From contig NZ_JAKVTG010000002.1 of NCBI RefSeq assembly GCF_022489025.1, forward strand, positions 1 to 64,000: DNA of 64,000 bases. Direction: 5' to 3'. The stretch comes from Planococcus halocryophilus. GTDB lineage: Bacteria; Bacillota; Bacilli; Bacillales_A; Planococcaceae. The notes under the pieces are model-generated. The model ran no database searches, had not been told where the DNA came from, and was given only the letters and a program-made list of their open reading frames with translations. Positions 44,203 through 52,832 of this stretch are shown here, piece by piece. Both the position numbers and the translations under genes were made by a program. The first letter of the stretch is position 1. Each line of letters opens with the position of its first letter.

Positions 44203-44222
44203 AATAGTAATGATTACGTTTT
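44203..44222 (-). promoter_or_regulatory. Zur-like box before rpmG
   Basis: AATAGTAATGATTACGTTTT, with the palindromic core GTAATGATTAC at 44207-44217, about 40 bp before rpmG. It is essentially identical to the box at 43981. Confidence 0.75.
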
Positions 44223-44275
44223 ATATTGTATAAAAAATGAAACTGTAACGCAAGCTTTTATTTAAAAACCCGTTG

Positions 44276-44301
44276 GTTTGTTTTAAAAAACAACAGGGTA
44301 C
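44276..44301 (+). promoter_or_regulatory. Sigma-B promoter of the YflT-family gene
   Basis: GTTTGT (44276-44281), 14 bp, GGGTAC (44296-44301), about 55 bp before the start codon. Confidence 0.6.
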
Positions 44302-44355
44302 ATTATTATTACCATGCTTTACAGGGGATTTATCACTATTTAGGAGGAATTCGAA

Positions 44356-44919
44356 ATGACCAACGAAGGAACAACATTAATTCAGTCATACGATGTACAA
44401 GCAGAAGTTTTGCATAAAATTACCGAGCTAAAAGCACAAGGCTTTAAAGAAGAAGATATGTATGTAATTGCTAAATACGATGATCAACTATCTATGGTCC
44501 AAGGACAAACGAATGTTCATTTAGAGGTCCAAGAAGATGAAAACATTATGAGCAAATTTAAAGCATTTATTTCAGGGGAAGATTCTACGCGCCATGCTTT
44601 TACACAAATGGGCTTAGGAAGTAGCGAAGCAGACGATTATTACCAACAAGTCGAAAATGGAAAACTTGTACTTTACGTTAACAGCGAATACAGCACAACC
44701 TATAAGCCCGAAACCAATACATCCACAACTGCTCGAATGACAACTGCTGAAGAAGTGCATTTGCGCTCTCAACCAGAATCATTTAACCCTAAAGAAGAAT
44801 CCAAGCCTTCAGAGCGCACTATTCAAGATACAGAAGCGATCAATAAAAACCATCACCGACAAGAATCAGATATTACAAACATGGTAGAAGCCAAAAAGAA
44901 CCAACATCATTTATTTTAG
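44356..44919 (+). CDS. YflT-family general stress protein
   Basis: 187 residues. Residues 8-115 are the YflT (heat-induced stress) domain: LIQSYDVQAEVLHKITELKA, then EEDMYVIAKYDDQLSMV, AFISGEDSTRHAFTQMGL and DDYYQQVENGKLVLYV. The C-terminal 70 residues are polar, low complexity and probably disordered. It is cytoplasmic. The sigma-B promoter fits known general-stress control of the family. Its molecular role is unknown. The next gene has the same first domain. Confidence 0.85.
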   Translation: MTNEGTTLIQSYDVQAEVLHKITELKAQGFKEEDMYVIAKYDDQLSMVQGQTNVHLEVQEDENIMSKFKAFISGEDSTRHAFTQMGLGSSEADDYYQQVENGKLVLYVNSEYSTTYKPETNTSTTARMTTAEEVHLRSQPESFNPKEESKPSERTIQDTEAINKNHHRQESDITNMVEAKKNQHHLF

Positions 44920-44926
44920 AAGCTAA

Positions 44927-44963
44927 AGACGTATCCGAATGATTATTCGGATACGTCTTTTTT
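44927..44963 (+). terminator. Terminator after the YflT-family gene
   Basis: AGACGTATCCGAAT/ATTCGGATACGTCT stem and six T residues. Confidence 0.88.
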
Positions 44964-44974
44964 CCTATTGAGAG

Positions 44975-45001
44975 GTTTATTTTATACGTGTTCAAGGGTA
45001 A
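44975..45001 (+). promoter_or_regulatory. Sigma-B promoter of the YflT-YsnF gene
   Basis: GTTTAT (44975-44980), 15 bp, GGGTAA (44996-45001), about 50 bp before the start codon. Confidence 0.65.
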
Positions 45002-45051
45002 ATAACTTTTAGCAAACTGAATCGGCACAATCAACATAGGAGGAATTAGGC

Positions 45052-45843
45052 ATGGAAAAAAAAGAAAATAAACTCATCGGGCTTTTTGATGCACAAGCAA
45101 AAGTATTGATCCAAGTCGGCCAATTAAAAGCAGCGGGATACGAAGAAGAAGAATTGTATTTAGTATCCAAGCACGATGAACAAATAGACTTGCTGATTAC
45201 TCATACCGCCGTTCATATCGATACGCAAGACCGTGATAACTTCAAAGGCAAACTCATATCGTTTTTAGCTGGTGATGATATTACAAAAGATGCTTTTAAC
45301 CGAATGGGATTAGATGAAGAAGAGACCGATTATTATTTCCAGCAAGTCGAACTCGGTAAACTCCTCCTCTACACGAGCAGTCAACCAGTATCGGCAATTC
45401 ACTCAGAAACCGATTTACAGATGGAACCTCGAGTTGATACAGAAGAACAATCTCTTGCATTACACGAAGAACGTTTAAGCGCTGAGAAGAACAAAACCCA
45501 AACAGGTGAAGTCCAAGTTCATAAACAGATGATTGAAGAAGACAAAGAAATCCAAGTACCTGTGGAACGCGAAGAAGTTGTGGTTGAAAGAAAAACTGTT
45601 CCAGCAGCAACAACTGATTATGATGAGTCAACACTAACTCCAGCACAAGTATATGAAAAAGGCGATGCCATTCATATTCCACTTACTGAAGAACGTCTCG
45701 AGATCGGCAAAAAACAAGTGGTTCGCGAAGAAATTGTCATTGGTAAACGCAAAGTTAAAGATGTTCAAGTCGTGAACGAAACTGTACGTCGCGAAGTAGC
45801 AGACGTTGAAGAAAGCGGAGTCGTCAATCACGTAGACAAATAA
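45052..45843 (+). CDS. Stress protein with YflT and YsnF (DUF2382) domains
   Basis: 263 residues. The N-terminal YflT domain (LIGLFDAQAKVLIQVGQLKA, LYLVSKHDEQID, FLAGDDITKDAFNRMGL) matches the preceding protein. From about 140 comes the DUF2382/YsnF repeat of charged beta-strands: HKQMIEEDKEIQVPVEREEV, then LTPAQVYEKGDAIHIPLTEE and KKQVVREEIVIGKRKVKD. It is a cytoplasmic general stress protein. The sigma-B promoter is clear. A broken piece of a related gene lies at 46519-46626. Confidence 0.85.
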   Translation: MEKKENKLIGLFDAQAKVLIQVGQLKAAGYEEEELYLVSKHDEQIDLLITHTAVHIDTQDRDNFKGKLISFLAGDDITKDAFNRMGLDEEETDYYFQQVELGKLLLYTSSQPVSAIHSETDLQMEPRVDTEEQSLALHEERLSAEKNKTQTGEVQVHKQMIEEDKEIQVPVEREEVVVERKTVPAATTDYDESTLTPAQVYEKGDAIHIPLTEERLEIGKKQVVREEIVIGKRKVKDVQVVNETVRREVADVEESGVVNHVDK

Positions 45844-45875
45844 ACAAGGCAGCCAAATGGCTGCCTTGTTTTTTG
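45844..45875. terminator. Bidirectional terminator after the YflT-YsnF gene
   Basis: ACAAGGCAGCC/GGCTGCCTTGT stem with a 4-base loop and a T run, directly after the stop. Confidence 0.85.
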
Positions 45876-45881
45876 TACATA

Positions 45882-46508
45882 TTATAAAATGGCCATCGTA
45901 ATGGCAACGATAATAGACACAATAATTCCCACAAACAAAATTGCAGGAATTGTGATAACAAAAAACCCTTTCCAAGCAGAAAATCTATGTGCTTCCCCTA
46001 CTGCATTACTTTGAACAAAGAGCGTCCAAATAGACACAACTCCTAAAATAAGGGTGAAAATTATTGTCATAATCCCCATGTCTTCAGCTGGCAATTGGCC
46101 AGCCTCTGCAAAATAAGTTTCTGGCAGTAGCAACAGCCATAAAATAATGATTGGCGTCAACCAAATTTGTGGAATCTGCCCTGTTAGGAGAGCACGAAAC
46201 ATTTCTTTATACGTGGCTTCCCCTTTAAATAATCGACCGACTAATAAGTAAATCCCAGAACCAATAGCCGTACTCACGGCCGCTCCAATCGGTCCTAAGA
46301 AAAGAGCAAGCAAAAAAATACCCACTATAGGTAATAACTGCTCGGCATTTAACGTAGCGAGCAGTCCGCCCACAAAGCCGGACAACACAATTAACAGAAA
46401 CGTAAAACGTGATGATTTCTCTTCAATAACATATCGAACTGTCACACGCGGACGCGTCCAAACTGCTATAAACGGATTTAGATTTTTGGGGTATTTTGTA
46501 TGCTCCAT
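45882..46508 (-). CDS. Yip1-domain membrane protein
   Basis: 208 residues with five membrane helices. LNPFIAVWTRPRVTVRYVIEE near the N-terminus is the typical soluble lead-in of bacterial Yip1/YIF1 proteins. GSGIYLLVGRLFKGEATYKEMFRA in the centre is the conserved loop, in pieces GRLFKGEATYKEMFRALL. The function of bacterial Yip1 proteins is unclear. AAGGTGGGA precedes the ATG at 46508. It is convergent with the stress genes. Confidence 0.8.
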   Translation of the reverse strand: MEHTKYPKNLNPFIAVWTRPRVTVRYVIEEKSSRFTFLLIVLSGFVGGLLATLNAEQLLPIVGIFLLALFLGPIGAAVSTAIGSGIYLLVGRLFKGEATYKEMFRALLTGQIPQIWLTPIIILWLLLLPETYFAEAGQLPAEDMGIMTIIFTLILGVVSIWTLFVQSNAVGEAHRFSAWKGFFVITIPAILFVGIIVSIIVAITMAIL

Positions 46509-46518
46509 TCGAATCCCA

Positions 46519-46626
46519 CCTTTTCTTTATATGCTTCCTATTCAAACACACCTACTAATGCCGAATATTACGAACCGTATCTAACACCCGTAGAAGTATA
46601 TGAAAAAGGCGAAGCTATCTATATTA
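46519..46626 (+). pseudogene. Fragment of a YsnF/DUF2382 stress gene
   Basis: In one plus-strand frame these bases read AEYYEPYLTPVEVYEKGEAI, clearly related to the intact YsnF region at about 45620-45680 (DESTLTPAQVYEKGDAIHIPL). The similarity stops abruptly at about 46615, where the mscS 3' end begins on the other strand, and there is no start codon or ribosome site. It is a remnant of a second copy that was cut by the arrival of the mscS segment or by a deletion. Confidence 0.7.
46538..46552. repeat. 15-bp direct repeat, left copy
   Basis: CTATTCAAACACACC, identical to 47867-47881. The two copies bracket the mscS segment, the left one lying inside the YsnF fragment. Confidence 0.7.
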
Positions 46627-47733
46627 TTATTCCCCTTTTATCTCCGGCATGCTTTTAATATGCAGGTCGCGCTGCGGGAATGGAATTTCGATGTTCTGCT
46701 CAGCAAACAGCCGGTTAATGCGGAAATTCAATGCACTTTTTGTTGTGATGACTTGGTTGGAGTTGGCAATCCACACCATCAATTCAAAATCGAGCGATGA
46801 CTCGCCAAATGCTGAAAAATTGACGAACGGCTCCGGGTCCAATAAAACCACGCCACCTTCCTGCTGCTCTTCTTGTGCCGCTTGCAACAGTACACTTTTA
46901 ACCTTTTCAGCATCTGTTCCGTAGGCGACACCGATCGGTACGACAAGCCGCATGCGCGGATCGCCATACGAACGGTTGACCACTTGCTCCTCTAGGAAAT
47001 AGGAATTCGGAACGATCACGTGTTCATTATGAATCGTCTTGATGACGGTCGAACGCAGCGAAATTTTCTCGACATCGCCGATCAAATCATCAATGATTAC
47101 CCGATCACCGACTTTTATCGGTCGTTCGAACAACAAGATAATACCCGAGATAAAGTTCGAGGCAATGTTCTGCAAGCCAAAGCCGATCCCTACGCCAAGC
47201 ACCCCAGCAAATACTGTCAAGGCGCTCAAGTCCAAACCGACCGTCGTCAAGCTGACGAGAATGGCGATAGCCATCACAGTATAATGGAACATGCGATCGA
47301 ATGTGTAGCTCACGCCCCGATCCAAATGGTAGCGCTGATAGACGTTCGGCAAAATATAGCGTGTAATGATTTTTGCTGCACGATTGGCGAGCGATACGAT
47401 CAAGATGACCAGAATTAACAGGAACGCCGTGATTTCAACATTGCCAAATTCAAATAGCCGGTTGAACATCCAGTCCGAATCGGAAAAATAAAAAATCATG
47501 AACAGCAAAATCCCGTAAGTCGTCGCCCAGTTCAATAAGCTTCGCAAAATCGAATCGATGTGCCGGAACATCCGTTTTTTGCTTAAGCGGCGGGAAATTG
47601 CAAGTACGACAGCCCTCGCGATAAAAATACACGCTACGTAAAACAAAAACAGCAGCACTTCGGTCCATTCGATTTGCTCAAACACATTGTACCAATGTTC
47701 AGTCAGCTCTTCTGGTTGTATCGTTAGCAGCAT
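46627..47733 (-). CDS. MscS-family mechanosensitive channel
   Basis: 368 residues from ATG 47733 (MLLTIQPEEL), behind GGGGGAGGAAGGG; the longer frame to 47772 lacks a site. There are four membrane helices. TVFAGVLGVGIGFGLQNIASNFISGIILLFERP is the pore helix and start of the beta domain, seen in pieces as GVGIGFGLQN and ISGIILLFERPIKVGD. VPNSYFLEEQVVNRS marks the beta domain, and a C-terminal alpha-beta cage follows. It opens under membrane tension to release solutes on hypo-osmotic shock. The segment is visibly richer in G+C than its neighbours and sits between 15-bp direct repeats. Confidence 0.92.
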   Translation of the reverse strand: MLLTIQPEELTEHWYNVFEQIEWTEVLLFLFYVACIFIARAVVLAISRRLSKKRMFRHIDSILRSLLNWATTYGILLFMIFYFSDSDWMFNRLFEFGNVEITAFLLILVILIVSLANRAAKIITRYILPNVYQRYHLDRGVSYTFDRMFHYTVMAIAILVSLTTVGLDLSALTVFAGVLGVGIGFGLQNIASNFISGIILLFERPIKVGDRVIIDDLIGDVEKISLRSTVIKTIHNEHVIVPNSYFLEEQVVNRSYGDPRMRLVVPIGVAYGTDAEKVKSVLLQAAQEEQQEGGVVLLDPEPFVNFSAFGESSLDFELMVWIANSNQVITTKSALNFRINRLFAEQNIEIPFPQRDLHIKSMPEIKGE

Positions 47734-47768
47734 GCCCTTCCTCCCCCTTTCTGCATCGTACGTTTTAC

Positions 47769-47854
47769 TCACTCTTCTTCGATCCGCGCAAAATATTGAC
47801 CTTTCCGGTTCGAAACGCCGCCCGTAGCAATTATATCCTCTTTCTATTCTTTTC
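47769..47854 (-). pseudogene. Possible 3'-end remnant of a gene upstream of mscS
   Basis: A short minus-strand frame without a start reads ATGGVSNRKGQYFARIEEE before a TGA. Its last 60 bases share the higher G+C of the mscS segment. It looks like the C-terminal end of a former neighbour carried along with mscS. I do not recognise the protein and the call is tentative. Confidence 0.25.
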
Positions 47855-47866
47855 TATATATAGTTT

Positions 47867-47881
47867 CTATTCAAACACACC
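47867..47881. repeat. 15-bp direct repeat, right copy
   Basis: CTATTCAAACACACC, identical to 46538-46552, 1329 bp away. Confidence 0.7.
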
Positions 47882-47989
47882 CCTATAACAATGTATATAA
47901 CAGGAAATAAATCTACTCCGTCAACTTCCCATCTCACTTTCTCACGTCATGCTATACTAAAAACAGCCACTATCGAAAGGATGATTCTT

Positions 47990-48475
47990 TTGTCAGAACT
48001 AACTCATTTTAATGCTCAAGGTCGTGCCAAAATGGTCGACGTCTCCGATAAAAAAGACAGTGTACGAACTGCTCGTGCAACTACTTCTGTTTTATTAAAC
48101 AAAGCAATTTACCAACAAATTAAAGAAGGTACTAATAAAAAAGGGGATGTTTTTGCAGTGGCTCAAGTAGCTGGCATTATGGCAGCTAAAAACACTTCAC
48201 AAATCATCCCGATGTGTCATCCATTAGCACTTAGTGGCGTGGACATTGAATTCCAGTGGAATGTCGATGAAGAAAAAAATCATTTCGAAGTGTTGTTGAC
48301 CGTTGAAGTAAAAACAAAAGGACCTACAGGAGTTGAAATGGAAGCCCTCACTGCCGCTTCTGCTGCTGCACTGACGATTTACGATATGTGCAAAGCTTCT
48401 GGTAAAGAAATGGTCATTGGACCGACGATGCTGCTTCAAAAAACTGGTGGGAAATCTGATTATGCACGCGACTAA
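47990..48475 (+). CDS. moaC: Cyclic pyranopterin monophosphate synthase MoaC
   Basis: 161 residues from TTG 47990 (TTG TCA GAA), because GAAAGGAT is placed for it and the N-terminus then matches the family ([20 protein letters not shown]). Other motifs are [20 protein letters not shown] with the catalytic region, [27 protein letters not shown] and [14 protein letters not shown] at the end. It works with MoaA to form cyclic pyranopterin in molybdenum cofactor synthesis. It is a lone gene, about 6 kb from the moaB-moeB-modCBA cluster. TATACT 30 bp upstream may be its -10 box. Confidence 0.94.
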   Translation: MSELTHFNAQGRAKMVDVSDKKDSVRTARATTSVLLNKAIYQQIKEGTNKKGDVFAVAQVAGIMAAKNTSQIIPMCHPLALSGVDIEFQWNVDEEKNHFEVLLTVEVKTKGPTGVEMEALTAASAAALTIYDMCKASGKEMVIGPTMLLQKTGGKSDYARD

Positions 48476-48525
48476 ACCTTTCAATTAAAAAATTACTGAT
48501 TATAGCTTACAAATTTGCACATATA

Positions 48526-48564
48526 AAAAGCCGGAGAAAACGAATTCGTTTTCTCCGGCTTTTG
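48526..48564. terminator. Bidirectional terminator after moaC
   Basis: A perfect 17-bp stem (AAAAGCCGGAGAAAACG with its complement) between convergent genes. Confidence 0.88.
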
Positions 48565-48575
48565 CTATTCACGAA

Positions 48576-50663
48576 CTATTGTACAGGTCTTGTTGGCATT
48601 TCTATGCCCAGTTCCGCCAGTTGCTCTTGCGCTTGTTCTTCCGTAATAGTTCCCGCCATTTGCTGATCTCTAATTTCTTGCACTTTTTGTTCTGTTTCTT
48701 CATCCATCTCCGGCATGTCAGGTGGAAGTGCTCCAGCCTCTGGCGGCATTCCGCCGCCTCCAGCTGCTCCACCTGCTCCACCGCCAGGATTTTCAACACT
48801 CGCTTCTGTGATTCCATCTTCGTTTAACCACGTAACCGGTTCGGTAATTGTAAAGTCTAGAAGCTCTGTTCCGCCTTCATACCCGCCATCTTCGTAAAGA
48901 CCCTCTGTTTCTTCGGCTGATGAGGTACCTCCTGAAGAAAGCGTATAAGATGCGCCTATCTCTAAGTCTGGCGTGCTAATAAATATAGCCGAAAACTCTC
49001 GAGATGGAGCATATGTCGCAATCGTTGTCCCTTCGCTATCTTGCAGGTGAACAATTGTTCCAGCCTCTTGAATTTCAGGGAAGGTCATGACAACGGATTC
49101 TTGAGCCGTTTCTTCTGAAGTGGCTTGAACCATACCCGTACTACCCGCAGCGATTATTAACCCTCCCGTAAGGTCAAAGCCATTATCATAATCAATCGAA
49201 CCGTCCATCGTTCTTGTCGGACCTTCAACCAGTACGGTACCACCTGTCATTACGATTGACCCGTTGGCATCGAGACCATCTCCAAGACCATCAACTGTTA
49301 TAAATCCACCATTAATCGTCAACACAGGTTCTCCACCTTCACCTATTTCAACTTTATCTGCTTCTTCCACTTCTACCGGTGGGCCTGTTGTCACTGTAGT
49401 ACCATCGCTTACATTAATGCCATCATCAGTTGCGGTTACATCAATCGTTCCATCATCAATTGTGATGAAGTTACCTTCTAGACCTTCGTAACTTCTTGTA
49501 ACCGTTAGTTCACCGCTTGTGATCACCAGTGAATCATCTGCGTGAACGCCATCTTCTCCGGTTGCAATTTCCCACTGTCCTCCAGCAATCGTGATATCAC
49601 TATTGCTATTCACTGCATCGTCAAGCGAATCAATAGTGAAAATACCACCGCTTACGTCAATAGCTCCGCCTGCTTTGAGACCTTTTGTGCTTTCTGTGTC
49701 TTCAACAACTTCTGTTTCAACTGCTGTGCCTGGCGCGGCATCTCCTGCTTCTTTAATCGTTTCTGGGCTACCGCCACCTGCAAGTATCGTATACGTTCCA
49801 TCTGTCACCACTAAATCGGTTTCCGCTTGAATAGCATCGTTGCCAGATGTGATATCAAATGTTCCACCTTCTAAAGCAATGCTACCTTTTGTTGCATCTT
49901 CATCGTTTGTAGATTTGATACCGTCACCACCCGCTTCAATAACAAATGCACCGGCCTTTATCGCGACAAGATCTCGCCCTTTCAAGCCATCATCAACTGC
50001 AGTGACTTGAATATCTCCTCCGGTTACTTTCAGTTCATCTTTGCTGGCGATGCCATCATTGTAGTTACCCGTTACTGTTAGTTGTCCGGAACCGTTAATC
50101 GTTAAATCAGATTTACTAAAAATTGCTGCGTCTAGTTCATCCTCAGTTGAATCATCCATTATATAGTTAGCACTATCAGAAATACTGTTTTCGGTACCAT
50201 CCGCTAAAGAAATCACAGCTTTTTCTGCATCTTTAATATAAATTGCTGAGTTTTCCGATGAGTTGATTTCCACTCCGTTCAAAACCAATCGGACTGTTTT
50301 TTTATCTTCGGAATCGACTACAATCTGACCATCATCTAAATTCCCTGTAAATACATATGTGCCCCCTGCTTTAATCGTCAGTACATTGTCTTCAAAAATA
50401 ATCGCCGCTGATGATGCAAATTCTGCGCTGTCGCCGTTGAGTTCGACTTCGAAAGGATTTTCATCCTGCCAATCTGTATATTCATCTTCATCCGTGTAAG
50501 TTACCACGTCATTAACCAAACTCGTCATTTGTTCAGCCACCACTGTATCTGAAGTAGCGGTCGTTGATGATTGATTTTCAGTTGTTTCATTTGTACATGC
50601 AAATAACAAACTTGCACTTAACAGTGTTGCGGCTAATTTAAACATTCTTTTATTTTTGGGCAT
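48576..50663 (-). CDS. Lipoprotein with DUF4353 carbohydrate-binding-like beta-helix domain
   Basis: About 695 residues from ATG 50663 (MPKNKRMFKL), behind GGAGTGAG. A signal peptide ends in an LLFAC lipobox (Cys at about 23). Residues about 90-560 are repeated beta-helix turns with NDGIASKDELKVTGGDI, DDGLKGRDLVAI, GDGIKSTND, EDGVHADDSL, the DUF4353 pattern. The C-terminus is a Gly-rich linker then an acidic helical tail (MDEETEQKVQEIRDQQ). It is surface-anchored and acidic, perhaps binding polysaccharide or metal. It is divergent from the two-component system, and a direct repeat at 50731-50750 matches the one ahead of the VTC gene. Confidence 0.82.
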   Translation of the reverse strand: MPKNKRMFKLAATLLSASLLFACTNETTENQSSTTATSDTVVAEQMTSLVNDVVTYTDEDEYTDWQDENPFEVELNGDSAEFASSAAIIFEDNVLTIKAGGTYVFTGNLDDGQIVVDSEDKKTVRLVLNGVEINSSENSAIYIKDAEKAVISLADGTENSISDSANYIMDDSTEDELDAAIFSKSDLTINGSGQLTVTGNYNDGIASKDELKVTGGDIQVTAVDDGLKGRDLVAIKAGAFVIEAGGDGIKSTNDEDATKGSIALEGGTFDITSGNDAIQAETDLVVTDGTYTILAGGGSPETIKEAGDAAPGTAVETEVVEDTESTKGLKAGGAIDVSGGIFTIDSLDDAVNSNSDITIAGGQWEIATGEDGVHADDSLVITSGELTVTRSYEGLEGNFITIDDGTIDVTATDDGINVSDGTTVTTGPPVEVEEADKVEIGEGGEPVLTINGGFITVDGLGDGLDANGSIVMTGGTVLVEGPTRTMDGSIDYDNGFDLTGGLIIAAGSTGMVQATSEETAQESVVMTFPEIQEAGTIVHLQDSEGTTIATYAPSREFSAIFISTPDLEIGASYTLSSGGTSSAEETEGLYEDGGYEGGTELLDFTITEPVTWLNEDGITEASVENPGGGAGGAAGGGGMPPEAGALPPDMPEMDEETEQKVQEIRDQQMAGTITEEQAQEQLAELGIEMPTRPVQ

Positions 50664-50730
50664 CTTGTGCTCACTCCTTAAGTTGTTGAAAGGCTTATTG
50701 CCCTCTCGATAATCCTTATTATTCATCTTC

Positions 50731-50750
50731 AACCTTAACCGAACCTTAAA
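50731..50750 (-). promoter_or_regulatory. Direct-repeat regulator site before the DUF4353 lipoprotein
   Basis: On the minus strand TTAAGGTT occurs twice with an 11-bp period (TTTAAGGTTCGGTTAAGGTT). The same arrangement is at 52833-52852. OmpR-class regulators bind such 11-bp direct repeats, so the divergent response regulator is the likely partner. Confidence 0.7.
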
Positions 50751-50836
50751 AATAATAAATTCGTGAAAAAATTTGCAATTTCAAAACTTAGTCCTATAAT
50801 CAACTTATTCTTAAATTTCCTGAAGGGGCGCTCAAA

Positions 50837-51523
50837 ATGAAATTATTAATTATAGAAGATGATCAGCATCTCTCGGATACAATTAAAGAAACAACACAAG
50901 AAATGTTCCATATACAGCAAGCTTTTGATGGAGAAGAAGGCTTGTTTTTAGCCGAACAAAATATTTTTGACTGCATCATTTTAGACATTATGCTCCCATA
51001 CTTAAATGGATATGAAGTGTTAAAAAAACTAAGAAGCCAAAACATTACGACTCCCGTCATTATGTTGACCGCTAAAGATGGCATCGGGGATAAGATTCAA
51101 GGATTTAAAGCAGGGGCGGATGATTATTTAGCAAAGCCCTTCCACCGGGAAGAGCTACTTTTGCGTCTTGAAGCCATTGTTAGAAGATCGGGAGGCGAAC
51201 TCAAGCAAAACACATTGTCTTTTAAGGAACTCAAATTAAACATCAAAAATAAAACCGCTCAATTTGGAGAAGAAACGGTCAAACTAAACGGCAAGCAATT
51301 TGATTTACTCGAGTATCTAGTCAACAACAAAAACATTATTTTGACGAAAGAACAGATTTTCGACCGTATTTGGGGATTTGAATCCGATACTTCGACAACT
51401 GTTGTCGAAGTATACGCTAGTAACTTGCGGAAAACACTTAAGAAATTCAACTACGATCAGTATATTAAGACTTTCCGTGGACTAGGCTATATGCTGTCAG
51501 ATGCAGGTGAACAAGATGAATAG
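50837..51523 (+). CDS. OmpR-family response regulator
   Basis: 228 residues. The receiver domain (1-115) has EDDQ at residues 7-10, the phosphorylated Asp in IILDIMLPYLNG, a MLTAKD Thr and the AKPF Lys. The winged helix (about 130-225) has KQFDLLEYLVNNKNIILTKE and a terminal RGLGYML. Its last 8 bp overlap the kinase gene. It probably controls the DUF4353 lipoprotein and the VTC-DUF4956 pair, because matching repeats lie before both. Confidence 0.92.
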   Translation: MKLLIIEDDQHLSDTIKETTQEMFHIQQAFDGEEGLFLAEQNIFDCIILDIMLPYLNGYEVLKKLRSQNITTPVIMLTAKDGIGDKIQGFKAGADDYLAKPFHREELLLRLEAIVRRSGGELKQNTLSFKELKLNIKNKTAQFGEETVKLNGKQFDLLEYLVNNKNIILTKEQIFDRIWGFESDTSTTVVEVYASNLRKTLKKFNYDQYIKTFRGLGYMLSDAGEQDE

Positions 51524-52793
51524 GCAACCCATTTTTCGCAAACAGCAATTACGTTTTATGATTTTGAACTTGATTGCTTTTAGCATCATTTTCACTATTT
51601 TCGGGGTTATTATTTTCCAACAAGTCCAAAATACACTTTTTTTAAAAACCGATGATGACTTAACGCAGGCAAAAGAATTCGTTTTAAGTGAAGACTTTAC
51701 AACTATCCGTTCACCTTTAGAGAATGGTCCGGAACTTGGTCCTCCCGCAGGCATTAATCCACGGATTATCGTTCTGAACTGGAATACCGCAGGTGACATC
51801 GTCAACGAAGACCAAATCGGAACTTGGTTGTATGAAAATTTCTCTCAAGAATCCATATTGGCTGTTGAAAATCTCAATACCATTACAAATTTATCGGTTG
51901 ACGATGAATATACGTATCGTTCACTGCTCATCGAAAACGAAACAGCAGATGGTGAAATCGCCTATACGCAACTATTGGTCAATATTGATGGTGAACAAAC
52001 GATTCTCGATAACTTTGGTCGATTGTTAATTATTTGTTCACTGATTTTCATTGTTTTATCAATTTCTGCGAGTTACATTTTGTCGAAAAAAATGATGGAG
52101 CCAATCATTAAATCATGGAACAAACAAGCAGAGTTTGTTGAAAATGCCTCTCATGAATTGCGGACACCTTTAACCATCATCCAAAACAAATTAGAGCTTT
52201 TGCTAGTGGAACCTCAACAAAAAATCATTCAAAAATTCGAAAACATAGCACTCAGCCTATCGGAAACGAGACGCTTATCTAAATTGACGTCTGATTTACT
52301 AACTTTAGCTCGAGCTGATTCTGCTGAAATTCAGCTTGATAAACATCCTCTTCATGTCGACGAATTTATCGAACGCGTTAGTGTCCCTTATATAGAAATT
52401 GCCGAATCGCAAAACAAAACCTTGCAACTCGATTTAAATTGCACAACTAAAATTCAAGCAGACGAAGTACGACTGCATCAATTACTGGTCATTTTATTGG
52501 ACAATGCTTTGAAGTATACAGATGAAGAGGAACATATCTTCGTCAAAACCTATACAGAAGACCAAAAAGCAGTGATAGAAATAAGAGATACCGGTCGTGG
52601 CATTCAAAAAGAAAACCTTCCGTATATATTTGACCGTTTTTACCGGGAAGACAAAGCTCGGTCTAGAGAAAATGGAGGCATCGGTCTTGGCTTATCGATT
52701 GCCCAGTGGATTGTTACCCATCACGGCGGCACCATCATCGCCTCTCAGAACGGACAAGTCGGTACGCTATTTAAAGTGAAATTACCACAATAA
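51516..52793 (+). CDS. Membrane sensor histidine kinase
   Basis: 425 residues from ATG 51516 (MNRQPIFRKQQ), with AGGTGAAC upstream. Helix 1 lies near residues 15-36. An extracellular sensor of about 130 residues follows, with no domain that I recognise, then helix 2 near 175-195 and a short linker. HELRTPLTIIQ holds the phosphorylated His, HQLLVILLDNALKYT the N box, IEIRDTGRGI the G1 box and GGIGLGLSIAQWI the G2 box. It forms an operon with the preceding regulator. The signal is unknown. Confidence 0.92.
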   Translation: MNRQPIFRKQQLRFMILNLIAFSIIFTIFGVIIFQQVQNTLFLKTDDDLTQAKEFVLSEDFTTIRSPLENGPELGPPAGINPRIIVLNWNTAGDIVNEDQIGTWLYENFSQESILAVENLNTITNLSVDDEYTYRSLLIENETADGEIAYTQLLVNIDGEQTILDNFGRLLIICSLIFIVLSISASYILSKKMMEPIIKSWNKQAEFVENASHELRTPLTIIQNKLELLLVEPQQKIIQKFENIALSLSETRRLSKLTSDLLTLARADSAEIQLDKHPLHVDEFIERVSVPYIEIAESQNKTLQLDLNCTTKIQADEVRLHQLLVILLDNALKYTDEEEHIFVKTYTEDQKAVIEIRDTGRGIQKENLPYIFDRFYREDKARSRENGGIGLGLSIAQWIVTHHGGTIIASQNGQVGTLFKVKLPQ

Positions 52794-52818
52794 AACCCGC
52801 ATATTTTGCGGGTTTTTT
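52793..52818 (+). terminator. Terminator of the two-component system operon
   Basis: AAACCCGC/GCGGGTTT stem then a T run, overlapping the kinase stop. It separates the two-component genes from the VTC gene. Confidence 0.8.
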
Positions 52819-52832
52819 ATTTGTTTAAAATT

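Noticed and set aside
46627-47733. Insertion sequence carrying mscS
   Set aside because: Direct repeats flank it but no transposase or terminal inverted repeats are visible; recombination is the simpler reading.
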